From Microbacterium arborescens (GTDB lineage Bacteria > Actinomycetota > Actinomycetes > Actinomycetales > Microbacteriaceae): a stretch of 64,000 nt of DNA. The position numbers and the translations under genes were made by a program. The stretch spans positions 1-64,000 of the forward strand of contig QNUV01000102.1 of assembly GCA_003339645.1 (NCBI GenBank). Reading direction: 5' to 3'. A model generated the notes under the pieces. The model was not told the DNA's origin. It searched no databases and saw only the letters and a program-made list of their open reading frames with translations. This document shows, in pieces, positions 17,145-27,067 of this stretch. Within the stretch, counting starts at the first letter, position 1. The number at the start of each line of letters is the position of its first letter.

Positions 17145-18211
17145 GACCCGTCCGGCCCGTCCCAGATCGAGCCGATGCGAGCCGCGATGTCGTCGATGCG
17201 CCGCAGCTCGTCGTCGGTCAGGTCGGGACCATCGAGGGCGGCGAGGTTCTCGTCGAGCTGAGCCGTGCGCGATGCGCCGATGAGAGCCGACGCGACCACG
17301 GGGTCGCGCAGCGTCCACCGGATGGCGAGCTGCGCGAGGGTCTGCCCGCGCTCGCGGGCGAGGTCGCCCAGCTCGCGCAGCCCTGCCAGCGCCGATGCCG
17401 ACAGCCGCCCGTCGTCCGGCAGCGAGAAGCGCTGCATGGACCGCTCCGACGTGCCGTCATCGAGGTATCGCCCCGTCAGGAGTCCCTGCTGCAGCGGCAT
17501 GAAGCCGATGGCACCCATCCCGTCGGTCCGCAACTGGTCGGTGAGGCCGTCCTCGATCCAGCGGTTGAGAATCGAGTAGGAGGGCTGGTGGATCACCAGC
17601 GGCGTGCCGAGGTCGCGTGCCACCGCGGCGGCGCGCGCGGACTTCTCCGCCGAGTACGACGAGATCCCGACGTAGAGCGCCTTGCCCTGACGCACGAGCG
17701 CGTCGAGCGCGCCGACCGTCTCCTCGATCGGGGTCGTGTCGTCCTCGCGGTGGGAGTAGAAGATGTCGACGTAGTCGACGCTCATCCGCTTCAGCGACTG
17801 CTCGGCGCTCGCGATGAGGTACTTCCGCGACCCGTGGTTGCCGTACGGGCCGTCCCACATGTCGTATCCCGCTTTCGACGAGATGATGAGCTCGTCGCGG
17901 TAGGGGGCGAGATCCTCGCGCATCATGCGGCCGAAGTTCGTCTCCGCCGAGCCGTAGGGCGGCCCGTAGTTGTTCGCGAGGTCGAAATGCGTGATGCCGC
18001 GGTCGAAGGCGTGACGCAGCACCTCGCGCTGGCGGTCGAAGGGGATGTTGTCGCCGAAGTTCCACCACAGCCCGAGCGAGATCGGGGGCAGGAACAGTCC
18101 GGACGAGCCGACCTGGCGGTACCCGCTGCTCTCGTAGCGATCGGGTGCTGCGGTGTAGGGACGGTGCAGGTCTCCGCCGCGCGAAGCGGGGAAGCGGGGC
18201 GAGGCGGTCAC
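17141..18211 (-). CDS. Aldo/keto reductase, YghZ/GpR-like
   Basis: 356 aa. NADPH-dependent reductase of the AKR14/Kv-beta-like group: YRQVGSSGLFLPPISLGLWW, FDLANNYGPPYGSAE with the catalytic Tyr, SSKAGYDMWDGPYG with the catalytic Lys, and FYSHREDD with the active-site His. The nearest characterised type is L-glyceraldehyde 3-phosphate/methylglyoxal reductase. GTG 18211 is the leaderless start predicted from the -10 at 18218-18223. First gene of a coupled AKR-ispE-acetyltransferase unit. Confidence 0.9.
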   Translation of the reverse strand: MTASPRFPASRGGDLHRPYTAAPDRYESSGYRQVGSSGLFLPPISLGLWWNFGDNIPFDRQREVLRHAFDRGITHFDLANNYGPPYGSAETNFGRMMREDLAPYRDELIISSKAGYDMWDGPYGNHGSRKYLIASAEQSLKRMSVDYVDIFYSHREDDTTPIEETVGALDALVRQGKALYVGISSYSAEKSARAAAVARDLGTPLVIHQPSYSILNRWIEDGLTDQLRTDGMGAIGFMPLQQGLLTGRYLDDGTSERSMQRFSLPDDGRLSASALAGLRELGDLARERGQTLAQLAIRWTLRDPVVASALIGASRTAQLDENLAALDGPDLTDDELRRIDDIAARIGSIWDGPDGS

Positions 18212-18217
18212 GATCCG

Positions 18218-18223
18218 AGCCTA
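18218..18223 (-). promoter_or_regulatory. Leaderless -10 of AKR-ispE-acetyltransferase operon
   Basis: TAGGCT on the minus strand; its last T is 7 nt from GTG 18211, predicting transcription starting on the start codon. Confidence 0.5.
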
Positions 18224-18297
18224 TCGACAGCTCGTCGGGCCGAGCCTCGCCCCCGCAGGGATATCCGAGGTGCACGGAAACACCGATGTAACGGAGA

Positions 18298-19932
18298 ATG
18301 TCTACTCTGCCTAAGAAGACATCTTTCCCCGAGGAGGAAACCCTGGCCCTTTCCGCTCTGCCCCGCCGCGAGAACCCCTGGATCGATCTGCCCGCGCAAC
18401 GCGACGACGTCGTCTTCGACGAGGGCGTTCTGCGCCTGGTCCACGACACGACGACGCCCGAAGCCGCCCGCACCGCGGATCTGCTGCTGCTCGCGGAGGC
18501 GTTCGACGCCGCCGGCATCCGCGTGCTGATGATCCGTCACGATCTCCACACCCCCGCGCTCGCGATCGACCTCGCGGACGCGGAGCGGACGGCGACGGCA
18601 CTGCGCACCCTCGGTCGGCGCGAGCCGCTGTATCTGAAGGCGAAGGGAACGGCTCCGGTGTTCGCTGCCGACGCCGTCATCCCCGACTCCGCGCCGCACG
18701 CCCTCCGCGCGTACCGTCCGCGCGTAACCGCGACGGGAGGCCGGCGCTACGACCACGAGTACGGCGTGCGGGTGGAGTTCTGGCGTTTCGGCGAGACGTC
18801 CGTGGAGGCCCCGCAGGCCAACGCGCTCATGCGGCGCATCACGCCCGCTCAGGACGTGGACATCGTCACGGCGACCCGGTACGGCCGCGAGTGGCAGACC
18901 GTCGCGGGCATGCTCGACCCCCACCCCCGCGAGATCACCCACGACGTCGACATGGTGTTCTCGTGGGTCGACGGCTCGGCGAGCGAGTTCCAGCGGCAGC
19001 GCGCGGCGCAGTTGTCGGAGTACGTCGTCGGCGAGGGCGACGACGGCCCGGCCCGGTACCGCCACGTCGACGAGCTGCGCTACGCGCTGCGCAGCGTCCA
19101 CATGTACGCGCCCTGGGTCCGCCGCATCTTCATCGCGACCGACTCCCCCGCCCCCGCATGGCTCGCCGACCACCCGAAGGTGACGATCGTTCGCAGCGAG
19201 GAGTTCTTCGCCGATCCGTCTACGCTCCCGACGCACAACTCCCACGCCGTCGAAGCGCAGCTGCACCGCATCGAGGGGCTCGCGGAGCACTTCCTGTACT
19301 CGAACGACGACATGTTCTTCGGTCGCCCGGTTCACCCCGAGCTGTTCTTCTCGCCCGGCGGCGTCTCGTCGTTCGTCGAATGCGACGTTCGCATCGGCTC
19401 GGGCGACCCGCGGCTCGAGCGGTCGGGTCACGACAACGGCCTGCGCGTCAACCGTGCCCTCCTGCAGGAGCGGTTCGGCCGCGTCATCGTCCGCGACCTG
19501 GAGCACTGCGCCGCTCCGCTGCGCCGCAGTGTGATGCAGGAGCTCGAGGAGACCTTCCCCGAGGACTTCCGCCGCACCGCGGCATCCCGCTTCCGCGCCG
19601 CGACCGACATCTCGGTGACGAACTCGCTGTACCACTATTACGCGATGTTCACCGGGCGTGCACTGCCGACGTCGGTGCCGCGCACACGGTACGTGCAGAC
19701 CACCCTCGCGCGTTCGCTCGCCGGGATGGAGCGTCTCGCGAAGCGCCGCGACATCGACATGTTCTGCCTGAACGACGGCGGCGAGACCGAGGTACCCGAA
19801 GAGATCCGCGTGGCGTCGCTGCGCGACGTGCTGGAGCGGATGTTCCCGATCCGGGCGCCGTGGGAGATCCCGGCCGTCAGCGAAGGACGGGTACGGGACG
19901 CGTCGGCGGCGCGCTCCGGCGTGAAGCGCTGA
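18298..19932 (+). CDS. Stealth family sugar-phosphate transferase
   Basis: 544 aa from ATG 18298, or 529 from CTG 18343. Four Stealth regions are visible: CR1 [14 protein letters not shown]2 [20 protein letters not shown] followed by [14 protein letters not shown]3 [15 protein letters not shown] then [14 protein letters not shown], and CR4 [10 protein letters not shown]. Stealth proteins transfer hexose-1-phosphate from UDP-sugars to build phosphodiester-linked capsule or wall glycans. Start doubt: the first 15 codons use TCT, ACT, CCT and ACA, rare here, and a strong GAGGAGG lies 5 nt before CTG (Leu16), so initiation at CTG is favoured. The last 56 bp overlap the convergent phosphoesterase gene. 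Confidence 0.88.
   Translation: MSTLPKKTSFPEEETLALSALPRRENPWIDLPAQRDDVVFDEGVLRLVHDTTTPEAARTADLLLLAEAFDAAGIRVLMIRHDLHTPALAIDLADAERTATALRTLGRREPLYLKAKGTAPVFAADAVIPDSAPHALRAYRPRVTATGGRRYDHEYGVRVEFWRFGETSVEAPQANALMRRITPAQDVDIVTATRYGREWQTVAGMLDPHPREITHDVDMVFSWVDGSASEFQRQRAAQLSEYVVGEGDDGPARYRHVDELRYALRSVHMYAPWVRRIFIATDSPAPAWLADHPKVTIVRSEEFFADPSTLPTHNSHAVEAQLHRIEGLAEHFLYSNDDMFFGRPVHPELFFSPGGVSSFVECDVRIGSGDPRLERSGHDNGLRVNRALLQERFGRVIVRDLEHCAAPLRRSVMQELEETFPEDFRRTAASRFRAATDISVTNSLYHYYAMFTGRALPTSVPRTRYVQTTLARSLAGMERLAKRRDIDMFCLNDGGETEVPEEIRVASLRDVLERMFPIRAPWEIPAVSEGRVRDASAARSGVKR
18331..18337 (+). promoter_or_regulatory. Shine-Dalgarno pointing to a CTG start
   Basis: GAGGAGG followed by 5 nt and CTG (18343-18345), in frame with the Stealth gene. 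ATG 18298 has only GGAG one base before it, too close to work well. Confidence 0.45.
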
Positions 19933-20797
19933 CGGGAGCGATCCCGGCCTCGGCCAGTCGCCGCTGGGCCTCGCCGGCGTCGGTGTACTCCAGCGTCGTC
20001 GGCGCGTCGATCGGCACCACCGAGTGCACGACCGTGTCGTCGTAGACGTGCACGAAGTTGAACGACTGGGCGCCGTCCTGCGGGCGGGTACCGCCCACCG
20101 GGACCGTGAGGTCCTGCGCATAGCAGGTCGACGAAGCCACCGAGACCGGGATACCGGCGAAGGTCGCGAAGGTCGAGTAGTGCAGGTGCCCGGCGATGAT
20201 GGCGCGGACGTCGGATCCGGCCAGGACGGCGGCGAGCGAGCGCTGGTCGCGCAGCTCGACGCTCGCGGCCAGCGGCAGCACGCTGGGCACCGGCGGGTGG
20301 TGCATCGCGAGGATCGATCCGAGCGGCGCGGGCGTCGAGAGCACCTCGCGCAGCCACGCGAGCTGCGCGGGGCGCACTTCGCCGTGGTGTGAGCCGGGAA
20401 CGCTCGTGTCGAGCGTGATGAGCCGGAGCCCGTCGATCTCGTCGACCCGGTCGGCCGCCTCAGCGGTGCCGGACTCGCGCCACAGCGTCTCGCGGAAGCC
20501 GGCACGGTCGTCGTGATTGCCCATCACCCAGAACACGCGCGTCTCGAGGCGCTCGGCGAACGGCTCGACCAGGTCGCGCAGCTCGGCATAGGCGCCGCGC
20601 TCGCCGAGGTCGACGAGGTCGCCGGTGAAGACGATCCCGTCGGGACGGAGGGCCGCCGCCTCGATCGCGTCGAGGGCGCGGCGCAGGTGCGCGGCCGCGT
20701 CGACGCGGTCGAAGAGCTGCGAGCCGGCGGCTCGCAAGTGGGTGTCGCTCAGGTGCAGCAGCACCCTCTCGGGTGCCGGGTACTCGGCGCTTCGCAT
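19877..20797 (-). CDS. Calcineurin-like metallophosphoesterase, CpdA-like
   Basis: 306 aa. The metal-binding series is complete: [40 protein letters not shown] and [16 protein letters not shown]. This order matches the cyclic-nucleotide phosphodiesterase CpdA/Rv0805 group. A GGAAGAG lies just upstream of ATG 20797. The C-terminal 18 codons overlap the end of the Stealth gene on the other strand. The true substrate (cAMP or another phosphodiester) is not readable from the sequence. Confidence 0.88.
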   Translation of the reverse strand: MRSAEYPAPERVLLHLSDTHLRAAGSQLFDRVDAAAHLRRALDAIEAAALRPDGIVFTGDLVDLGERGAYAELRDLVEPFAERLETRVFWVMGNHDDRAGFRETLWRESGTAEAADRVDEIDGLRLITLDTSVPGSHHGEVRPAQLAWLREVLSTPAPLGSILAMHHPPVPSVLPLAASVELRDQRSLAAVLAGSDVRAIIAGHLHYSTFATFAGIPVSVASSTCYAQDLTVPVGGTRPQDGAQSFNFVHVYDDTVVHSVVPIDAPTTLEYTDAGEAQRRLAEAGIAPVSASRRSAPPTRPVPVLR

Positions 20798-20897
20798 CGT
20801 CTCTTCCGGGTCGGGTGATGCTCGCCGCGGCGCTCGCGGCTCGCCCCGAATGTTACCGGCATGTTTCGGGAGAACCCGATGACGCGCTGATGATCAT

Positions 20898-21743
20898 TCA
20901 GTGAACGGATGCCGCCAGCCGGACGAAATCGTCGATCGTGAGCTGCTCGCCGCGCAGGGTCGGGTCGATGCCGACGGCCTCGAGAGCGGCGGACGCCGTC
21001 GCCGCGGTGCCGCCGAACAGCGGTGAGACCGCCTGACGGAGCATCTTGCGGCGCTGTCCGAACGCGGCGTCGATGATCTGGAAGGTGCGGCGGCGGAGGT
21101 CGTCGTCGCCGCGGGGCTCGGCGTCCCGCTCGAAGGCGACCAGCAGGCTGTCGACGTTGGGAACGGGCCAGAACACCTGCCGCGACACCGTCCCGGCGAG
21201 GCGCCACGATCCGTACCACGCGGCCTTCGCGCTCGGCGAGCCGTAGATCTTCGAGCCGGGCGCGGCGGCGAGCCGTTCCGCGACCTCGGCCTGGACCATC
21301 ACGACACCGCGCTGCAGGTACGGAAAGGTCTCGAGGAAGTGCAGCAGCACGGGCACGCTGACGTTGTAGGGCAGGTTCGCCACGAGCACCGACGGCTCAC
21401 CCGGCAGCTCGGTCACCCGGAGCGCATCGGCGTCGACGACCGTCAGCGCATCGGCGTCGACGCCGTGCCGAGCCGCGGTGACCGGCAGGTGCGCGGCGAG
21501 GCGGTGGTCGATCTCTACGGCCGTGACACGCGCACCCGCTTCGAGGATCGCGAGCGTCAGCGAGCCCAGCCCCGGGCCGATCTCGACGACGCGCTCGCCC
21601 GGCTGGACGCGCGCCGCGTGCACGATCTTGCGGACGGTGTTGGCGTCGACGACGAAGTTCTGCCCGAGCTTCTTGGTCGGAGTCACGTCGAGTTCGGCCG
21701 CGAGGGCGCGGATCTCGGCGGCACCGAGCAGGGTCACAGGCAT
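20898..21743 (-). CDS. rsmA: 16S rRNA dimethyladenosine transferase
   Basis: 281 aa (KsgA). Dimethylates two adjacent adenines in the 3' hairpin of 16S r[19 protein letters not shown]-binding [16 protein letters not shown], catalytic [11 protein letters not shown]. The C-terminal helical domain is present. Start ATG 21743 is nearly leaderless (see promoter). The 100 bp upstream of the phosphoesterase gene (20798-20897) hold nothing recognisable. Confidence 0.95.
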   Translation of the reverse strand: MPVTLLGAAEIRALAAELDVTPTKKLGQNFVVDANTVRKIVHAARVQPGERVVEIGPGLGSLTLAILEAGARVTAVEIDHRLAAHLPVTAARHGVDADALTVVDADALRVTELPGEPSVLVANLPYNVSVPVLLHFLETFPYLQRGVVMVQAEVAERLAAAPGSKIYGSPSAKAAWYGSWRLAGTVSRQVFWPVPNVDSLLVAFERDAEPRGDDDLRRRTFQIIDAAFGQRRKMLRQAVSPLFGGTAATASAALEAVGIDPTLRGEQLTIDDFVRLAASVH

Positions 21744-21750
21744 GAGGACC

Positions 21751-21756
21751 AGCCTA
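21751..21756 (-). promoter_or_regulatory. Leaderless -10 of rsmA
   Basis: TAGGCT on the minus strand; predicted start 21744, one base before the ATG. This also separates rsmA from the hem operon upstream. Confidence 0.5.
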
Positions 21757-21800
21757 GTTGCGCCGCGCCGCGCCGCCCCACGGACGACGCGACGCGCGGC

Positions 21801-23120
21801 TCATGCGTCGGCGGATGCGGCGGCGGCAGCCCGCGCGGCGCCGGGCAGCGCCTCGAGGATGCGGCCGAGGGCGACGTCGTCGTGCGCTGCCGTGAGGAAC
21901 CACGCCTCGAACGCCGAGGGGGGAAGCGACACCCCCGCCTCGAGCATGGCGTGGAAGAAGGCCGCATAAGCCCCGGCATCCTGACGCGTCGCCGTCTCGT
22001 AGTCGGGGACGCCCGCGACGACCGCCGAGCCGAAGAAGACGCTGAAGAGCGTCCCGGCCCGCTGGACGACGTGCGGCACACCGGCGGCGTCGAGCGCGGC
22101 CGAGGCCGCGACCGAGACCGTGTCGGCCGCTCGCGAGATGCGGGCGTAGACGTCCGAGTCGGCCAGGCGGAGCGTCGCGAGCCCCGCGGCGACAGCGACG
22201 GGATTGCCCGAGAGCGTGCCGGCCTGGTACACCGGCCCGAGGGGCGCCAGCAGATCCATGATCTCGGCGCGTCCCGCCAGCGCGGCGACGGGGAGGCCGC
22301 CGCCGACGACCTTGCCGAAGGTCAGCAGATCGGGCCCGACGTCCTCCCCCGCCTCGCGCAGGACTCCCCAGTATCCCGACGGCCCCGAGCGGAACCCGGT
22401 CAGGACCTCGTCGCTGATGAGCAGCGCGCCGTGGCGGTTCGTCAGCTCGCGGAGGAAGGTCGTGAAGCCCGGCGCGGGCGGGACGACGCCCATGTTCGCG
22501 CCGGCGGCCTCGGTGATCACCGCGGCGATGTTCGCGCCGTGCTCGGCGAAGACGGCTTCGAGAGCGGCACGGTCGTTGTAGGGCACCACGAGGGTCTGCG
22601 CGGCGATGGGGGCGGGGACGCCCGCGGATCCCGGCAGTGCGAGGGTCGCGAGCCCGGAGCCGGCCTGCGCCAGCAGGCCGTCGGAGTGGCCGTGGTAGTG
22701 ACCCGAGAACTTCACGAGCAGATCGCGCCCGGTCGCCCCGCGCGCGAGACGGATGGCGGTCATGGTCGCCTCCGTGCCCGTCGAGACGAGGCGGATCTTC
22801 TCGGCGATCGGCACCCGGCGACGGATCTCCTCCGCCAGCTCGGTCTCGGCGGGTGTCGATGCGCCGAACGACAGACCGCGTCGAGCGGCGTCGACGACGG
22901 CGTCGATGACCTCGGGATGCGCGTGACCGACCAGCGCCGGACCCCAGCTGGCGACGAGGTCGACGTAATCACGCCCCTCCGCGTCGGTGACATAGGGGCC
23001 GGTCGCCGACACGTAGAAACGGGGCGTGCCGCCCACCGATCCGAAAGCGCGGACCGGCGAGTTCACACCGCCGGGGATGACCGCCCGGGCACGGTCGAAC
23101 AGTTCGTCGTTGCGGGTCAT
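21801..23120 (-). CDS. hemL: Glutamate-1-semialdehyde 2,1-aminomutase
   Basis: 439 aa PLP enzyme converting glutamate-1-semialdehyde to 5-aminolevulinate. [16 protein letters not shown] at the N-terminus, [36 protein letters not shown], and the PLP lysine in [16 protein letters not shown]. Last gene of the eight-gene hem operon; ATG overlaps the hemB stop (ATGA). Ala-rich C-terminus. Confidence 0.96.
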   Translation of the reverse strand: MTRNDELFDRARAVIPGGVNSPVRAFGSVGGTPRFYVSATGPYVTDAEGRDYVDLVASWGPALVGHAHPEVIDAVVDAARRGLSFGASTPAETELAEEIRRRVPIAEKIRLVSTGTEATMTAIRLARGATGRDLLVKFSGHYHGHSDGLLAQAGSGLATLALPGSAGVPAPIAAQTLVVPYNDRAALEAVFAEHGANIAAVITEAAGANMGVVPPAPGFTTFLRELTNRHGALLISDEVLTGFRSGPSGYWGVLREAGEDVGPDLLTFGKVVGGGLPVAALAGRAEIMDLLAPLGPVYQAGTLSGNPVAVAAGLATLRLADSDVYARISRAADTVSVAASAALDAAGVPHVVQRAGTLFSVFFGSAVVAGVPDYETATRQDAGAYAAFFHAMLEAGVSLPPSAFEAWFLTAAHDDVALGRILEALPGAARAAAAASADA

Positions 23121-24112
23121 GCGAAGTCCTTTCCGGCGCGGAGCCAATCGGCCACCTCGCGGGCCCAGTACGTGAGGATGACGTCGGCGCCGGCGCGCCG
23201 GATGCCTACGAGCGACTCGGCGATCGTGCGCTCGCGGTCGATCGCACCGGCGCGGGCGGCGAGCTCGATCATCGCGTACTCCCCCGACACCTGGTACGCC
23301 CACACGGGCACCGTCGCGGCATCGGCGACACGAGCGAGCACGTCGAGGTAGGGGCCGGCGGGCTTGACCATGACGTAGTCGGCACCCTCGGCGATGTCCT
23401 GCATCGCCTCGGCCACGCCCTCTCGCCCGTTGGCGGGATCGAGCTGGTAGGTGCGACGGTCGCCCTGCAGGGTCGACTCGACGGCGTCGCGGAACGGCCC
23501 GTAGTAGGCCGAGGCGTACTTCGCGGAGTAGGCCAGCAGCGCGACGTCGCTGTGTCCGGCCTCGTCGAGCGCGGCTCGGATGACGGCCACCTGGCCGTCC
23601 ATCATCCCCGACAGCCCCAGCACTTCGGCGCCGGCCCGGGCCTGGGCGAGCGCCATCCGGGCATAGACCTCGAGGGTCGCGTCGTTGTCGACCGAGCCGT
23701 CGGCGGCGAGCAGGCCGCAGTGCCCGTGATCGGTGAACTCGTCGAGGCACAGGTCGGCCTGCACCGTGATGCGTCCCTGCGCCGCGTCGCGCGCCACACG
23801 GATCGCACGGTTGAGGATGCCGTCCTCGGCGACCGCCCCCGAGCCCTCGGCGTCTCGGACGGCGGGCACGCCGAACAGCATGATGCCGCCGACGCCCGCG
23901 TCCGCGGCATCCGTCACGACGCTCGCGATGGCCTCGATCGGATGCTGCATGACGCCCGGCATGCTGGCGATCGGCACGGCCTGGTCGATGCCCTCCTTCA
24001 CGAAGACCGGCAGCACGAGCTGCGCGGCGACGAGGTGGTGCTCGGTCGAGAGGCGGCGCATCGCGGGGGTGCGACGCGTGCGGCGCAGGCGCCGCTCGGG
24101 GAAGGTGCTCAT
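23117..24112 (-). CDS. hemB: Delta-aminolevulinic acid dehydratase (porphobilinogen synthase)
   Basis: 331 aa. Condenses two 5-aminolevulinates to porphobilinogen. Schiff-base lysines lie in [19 protein letters not shown] and [13 protein letters not shown]. The metal loop reads [14 protein letters not shown]: the first and third Cys of the zinc-type DxCxCx...HGHC are present but the middle Cys is Asp, a hybrid between zinc and magnesium types. Overlaps hemD upstream and hemL downstream by ATGA. Confidence 0.96.
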   Translation of the reverse strand: MSTFPERRLRRTRRTPAMRRLSTEHHLVAAQLVLPVFVKEGIDQAVPIASMPGVMQHPIEAIASVVTDAADAGVGGIMLFGVPAVRDAEGSGAVAEDGILNRAIRVARDAAQGRITVQADLCLDEFTDHGHCGLLAADGSVDNDATLEVYARMALAQARAGAEVLGLSGMMDGQVAVIRAALDEAGHSDVALLAYSAKYASAYYGPFRDAVESTLQGDRRTYQLDPANGREGVAEAMQDIAEGADYVMVKPAGPYLDVLARVADAATVPVWAYQVSGEYAMIELAARAGAIDRERTIAESLVGIRRAGADVILTYWAREVADWLRAGKDFA

Positions 24113-24879
24113 GGGGAATCCTCTGGTGCGGGTCGCGCGTCGAGCTCTGCGATGAGGGCGTCGACGCTCTGCGAATGTGCGGTGTGGTGCACGGTGTAGC
24201 CGAGCTTCTCGGCGTCGCGCGTGGTGCCGGGGCCGATCGAGGCGATGAACACCTCGCGCCCGGGGATGCCGACCTGGCGGCGGAGCTCGCGCCCGACGCT
24301 CAGCGACGTGAGCAGGACGGTGTCGATCCTCCCGGTGCGCACCTCCTCGGCGATCTCGGGGGTCAGATCGACCCCCACCGTCCGGTACGCGATGCAGACG
24401 TCGACCTCGTAGCCCTGGAGCTCGAGCTCGTCGCTGATGACGGCCATCGCGAGATCCGAGCGGAGCACGAGACAGCGCCCCGTCGATCGCGGTGAGCGAC
24501 CGGCGCACCACTGGGCGATCATGTTCGTCGCGGACGAGGTGCCCACCGGCACGAACTCGACCTCGAAGCCCGCGTCGGCGACGGCGCGCGCGGTCGGCCG
24601 CCCGACGGCGGCGATGCGTGTTCCGATCGGGATGCTCACGCGCTGCGCGACGAGCTGCTCGACGGTGGCCGCGCTCGTGATGAAGACCCAGGCGTACTCC
24701 CCCGCCGCCAGAGCGGCGAAGGCCGCGTCGCGGGCCGCGAGGTCGCGTGGGGGCCGCGACTCGATGAGGGGTGCGATCACACCCGTCGCGCCGCGGCGCT
24801 CGACCTCGGCGCGCACGCGCTCACCCCAGGCTCCCCCGCGGGGGATCAGGATGCGGCGCCCGCTCAGACCGCCCGTCAT
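24109..24879 (-). CDS. hemD: Uroporphyrinogen-III synthase
   Basis: 256 aa. Closes the linear tetrapyrrole with inversion of ring D. The sequence is poorly conserved in this family; support comes from [50 protein letters not shown] and [15 protein letters not shown], and from its place between hemC and hemB, with ATGA overlaps at both ends. Confidence 0.9.
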   Translation of the reverse strand: MTGGLSGRRILIPRGGAWGERVRAEVERRGATGVIAPLIESRPPRDLAARDAAFAALAAGEYAWVFITSAATVEQLVAQRVSIPIGTRIAAVGRPTARAVADAGFEVEFVPVGTSSATNMIAQWCAGRSPRSTGRCLVLRSDLAMAVISDELELQGYEVDVCIAYRTVGVDLTPEIAEEVRTGRIDTVLLTSLSVGRELRRQVGIPGREVFIASIGPGTTRDAEKLGYTVHHTAHSQSVDALIAELDARPAPEDSP

Positions 24880-25856
24880 CGGCTCGTCCCCGGCAGATCG
24901 GCGATGTCCGCAGCACCGCCGTCCAGCAGCTCGGCGACGACGTCGGCGGCGACCGACTCACGCTCGCCCTCGGAGGTCAGGTCGGCGCGCAGGGCACGCT
25001 GGGCGCGCACCGTGCGGTCGCCCCCGGGCGCGTACACCTCGGCGACGAAGACGGACTCGGCTGCGAGCCCGGTGACCGAGATCCCGACCGGCGCGGCGCA
25101 TCCGGCCTCGAGTCGGCGGAGGACCGCGCGCTCGAGGAGGGCGCGCGAGGACGACTCGGCGTCGTCGATCAGCGCGACCGCGCGGCCGATGGGCCCGTCG
25201 AGGTCGACCGTGCGGATCTCGACCGCGAGCGCTCCCTGCCCGGCCGACGTCGGCCACCGGTCGAGCCCGAAGACCTCGCCGATGGCGCCGTCGCGCTCGA
25301 TGCGCCGCAGTCCCGCCTCGGCGAGGACGATGGCGTCGTAGTCGCCGTCGCGCATCTTCCGCAGACGCGTGTCGATGTTCCCGCGGATGTCGCGCACGCG
25401 CAGGTCGGGTCGGCGGCGCAGCACCTGGGCGACGCGGCGCGGCGACCCGGTGCCGATGACGGCCCCCGCGGGCAGTCCGTCGAGGGTCGTCTGGGCGGTC
25501 GGCCCGCAGAGCACGTCGCGCTGCGGGGCCCGTGGCGGCACCGCCCCGATGGTCAGTCCGGGGTAGGGCGCGGTGGGAAGGTCCTTCATCGAGTGCACGA
25601 CGAGGTCGCAGTCGCCCCGCAGCAGAGCCTCGCGCAGGGCGGTGGCGAACACACCGGTACCGCCCATCTGCGCGAGCGAGCCGGTCAGCACATCACCGTC
25701 CGTCGTGATCTCGACGAGCTCGACGGGGATGCCGGTCGCATCGGTGATCGCGTCGGCGACATGGCGCGACTGGGTCGTGGCGAGCAGGCTCGCGCGGGTC
25801 CCGAGACGCAGGACGGGGACGTCGGTCGCGTCGGCGGCGTGAGTGCCGGCTGTCAC
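24876..25856 (-). CDS. hemC: Hydroxymethylbilane synthase (porphobilinogen deaminase)
   Basis: 326 aa. Polymerises four porphobilinogens. LRLGTRASLLATTQS, HSMKDLPT, IGTGSPRRVAQVLRRRP, GQGALAVE, and the dipyrromethane-cofactor Cys in LEAGCAAPVGI. Start GTG 25856 (VTAGTHAAD) was chosen since it overlaps the hemH stop (GTGA); a longer ATG start would reach 66 nt into hemH. Confidence 0.94.
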   Translation of the reverse strand: MTAGTHAADATDVPVLRLGTRASLLATTQSRHVADAITDATGIPVELVEITTDGDVLTGSLAQMGGTGVFATALREALLRGDCDLVVHSMKDLPTAPYPGLTIGAVPPRAPQRDVLCGPTAQTTLDGLPAGAVIGTGSPRRVAQVLRRRPDLRVRDIRGNIDTRLRKMRDGDYDAIVLAEAGLRRIERDGAIGEVFGLDRWPTSAGQGALAVEIRTVDLDGPIGRAVALIDDAESSSRALLERAVLRRLEAGCAAPVGISVTGLAAESVFVAEVYAPGGDRTVRAQRALRADLTSEGERESVAADVVAELLDGGAADIADLPGTSR

Positions 25857-27067
25857 GGCGCCACCCCCGCGAGCGCCGGCTGGAAGCCCAGACGCTTGTT
25901 CTCGCAGCATCCCGGTCGGCATACGTCGTACCAGGGCCCCAGCGAGGTCACGGCGGGGCGCTCGTCGGCGGGTGTGCCCTTGAGCCGCTCCTCGACGAGG
26001 TCGACCAGACCCGCCACGTAGGCCGGGTGCGTGCTGGGCGACGCGGTGCGCACCGCGAACAGTCCGTGCTCCTCGGCCGTCTCCATCGCTTCGGTGTCGA
26101 GGTCCCAGAGCACCTCCATGTGGTCACTGACGAACCCGAGCGGCACGATCAGCACCGCCTTGCGCCCCGCGGCGGGAAGCTCGGAGATCGCGTCATTGAT
26201 GTCGGGCTCGAGCCACGGCACGGACGGCGGGCCCGACCGGCTCTGGAACACCAGCTGCCAGGGGCTCGTCGTGCCGAGCTCGGCGACGATCGCCTCGGCG
26301 ACCGCGGTGTGCTGGGCGACGTACGCGCCACCGGGGCCGAAGCCGCGCTCGGGCGGGCCGGAACGGTCGGCGTCGGAGTTCGGGATCGAGTGCGTCGAGA
26401 AGAGGATCTCGATGTCCTCGTCGGCGATGCCGCGCTCGCGCACCTTCGCGAGTCCGTCGCGGATGCCGTCGACGAAGGGGGCGACGAATCCGGGGTGGTC
26501 GAAGAATTGCCGGACCTTGTCGATCTCGACCTCGCCCGCCAGTCCCATCGCTTCCATGGCGTCGGCCAGGTCTTCGCGATACTGGCGGCACGAGGAGTAC
26601 GAGCTGTAGGCGCTGGTGGCGATCGCGATGACGCGACGGTGCCCATCGGCGTGCAGCTCGCGCAGCGCGTCGTCGACGTACGGCATCCAGTTGCGGTTGC
26701 CCCAGTAGACCGGCAGGCCGAGGCCGCGCGCGGCGATCTCCGTCTCGAGGGCGGCCTTCAGCTCGCGGTTGTGCTGGTTGATGGGAGACACCCCGCCGAA
26801 GTGACGGTAGTGGTGGGCGACCTCTTCGAGGCGCTCGTCGGGGATGCCGCGACCAGCCGTGACGTTGCGCAGGAACGGCAGGACGTCGTCCTGGCCCTCG
26901 GGGCCGCCGAAGCCGAGAAGGAGGAGCGCGTCGTACGACGTGGGCTCGCTCACGTGGGGTGCTCCCCCGCACGACGCGGGACCGGCGGCGGGAACCGCGC
27001 AGCCGGGCGCACACGGCGGGGCGCTCTGGGCACGCGGGGGCTTGGGACGGAACTCGTTCGCGCTCAT
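25853..27067 (-). CDS. hemH: Coproporphyrin III ferrochelatase
   Basis: 404 aa (CpfC). Inserts Fe2+ into coproporphyrin III in the Gram-positive pathway, shown by the HemQ and HemY neighbours. Active-site FSTHSIPNSD with the catalytic His, and PWLEPDI. A likely [2Fe-2S] Cys set as in actinobacterial enzymes: Cys160 (YSSCRQYRED) and Cys383/387/388 (VCRPGCCENK). ATG 27067 overlaps the hemQ stop by one base (TGATG) and adds a 38-residue N-terminal extension with Cys19, 23 and 33. GTG 26953 (VSEPTSYDALLLLGFGG) would give the usual length and remains possible. Confidence 0.94.
   Translation of the reverse strand: MSANEFRPKPPRAQSAPPCAPGCAVPAAGPASCGGAPHVSEPTSYDALLLLGFGGPEGQDDVLPFLRNVTAGRGIPDERLEEVAHHYRHFGGVSPINQHNRELKAALETEIAARGLGLPVYWGNRNWMPYVDDALRELHADGHRRVIAIATSAYSSYSSCRQYREDLADAMEAMGLAGEVEIDKVRQFFDHPGFVAPFVDGIRDGLAKVRERGIADEDIEILFSTHSIPNSDADRSGPPERGFGPGGAYVAQHTAVAEAIVAELGTTSPWQLVFQSRSGPPSVPWLEPDINDAISELPAAGRKAVLIVPLGFVSDHMEVLWDLDTEAMETAEEHGLFAVRTASPSTHPAYVAGLVDLVEERLKGTPADERPAVTSLGPWYDVCRPGCCENKRLGFQPALAGVAP

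Noticed and set aside
21339-23351. Long plus-strand open frame antisense to rsmA and hemL
   Set aside because: No motifs, no ribosome-binding site, and it spans the boundary of two well-identified genes.
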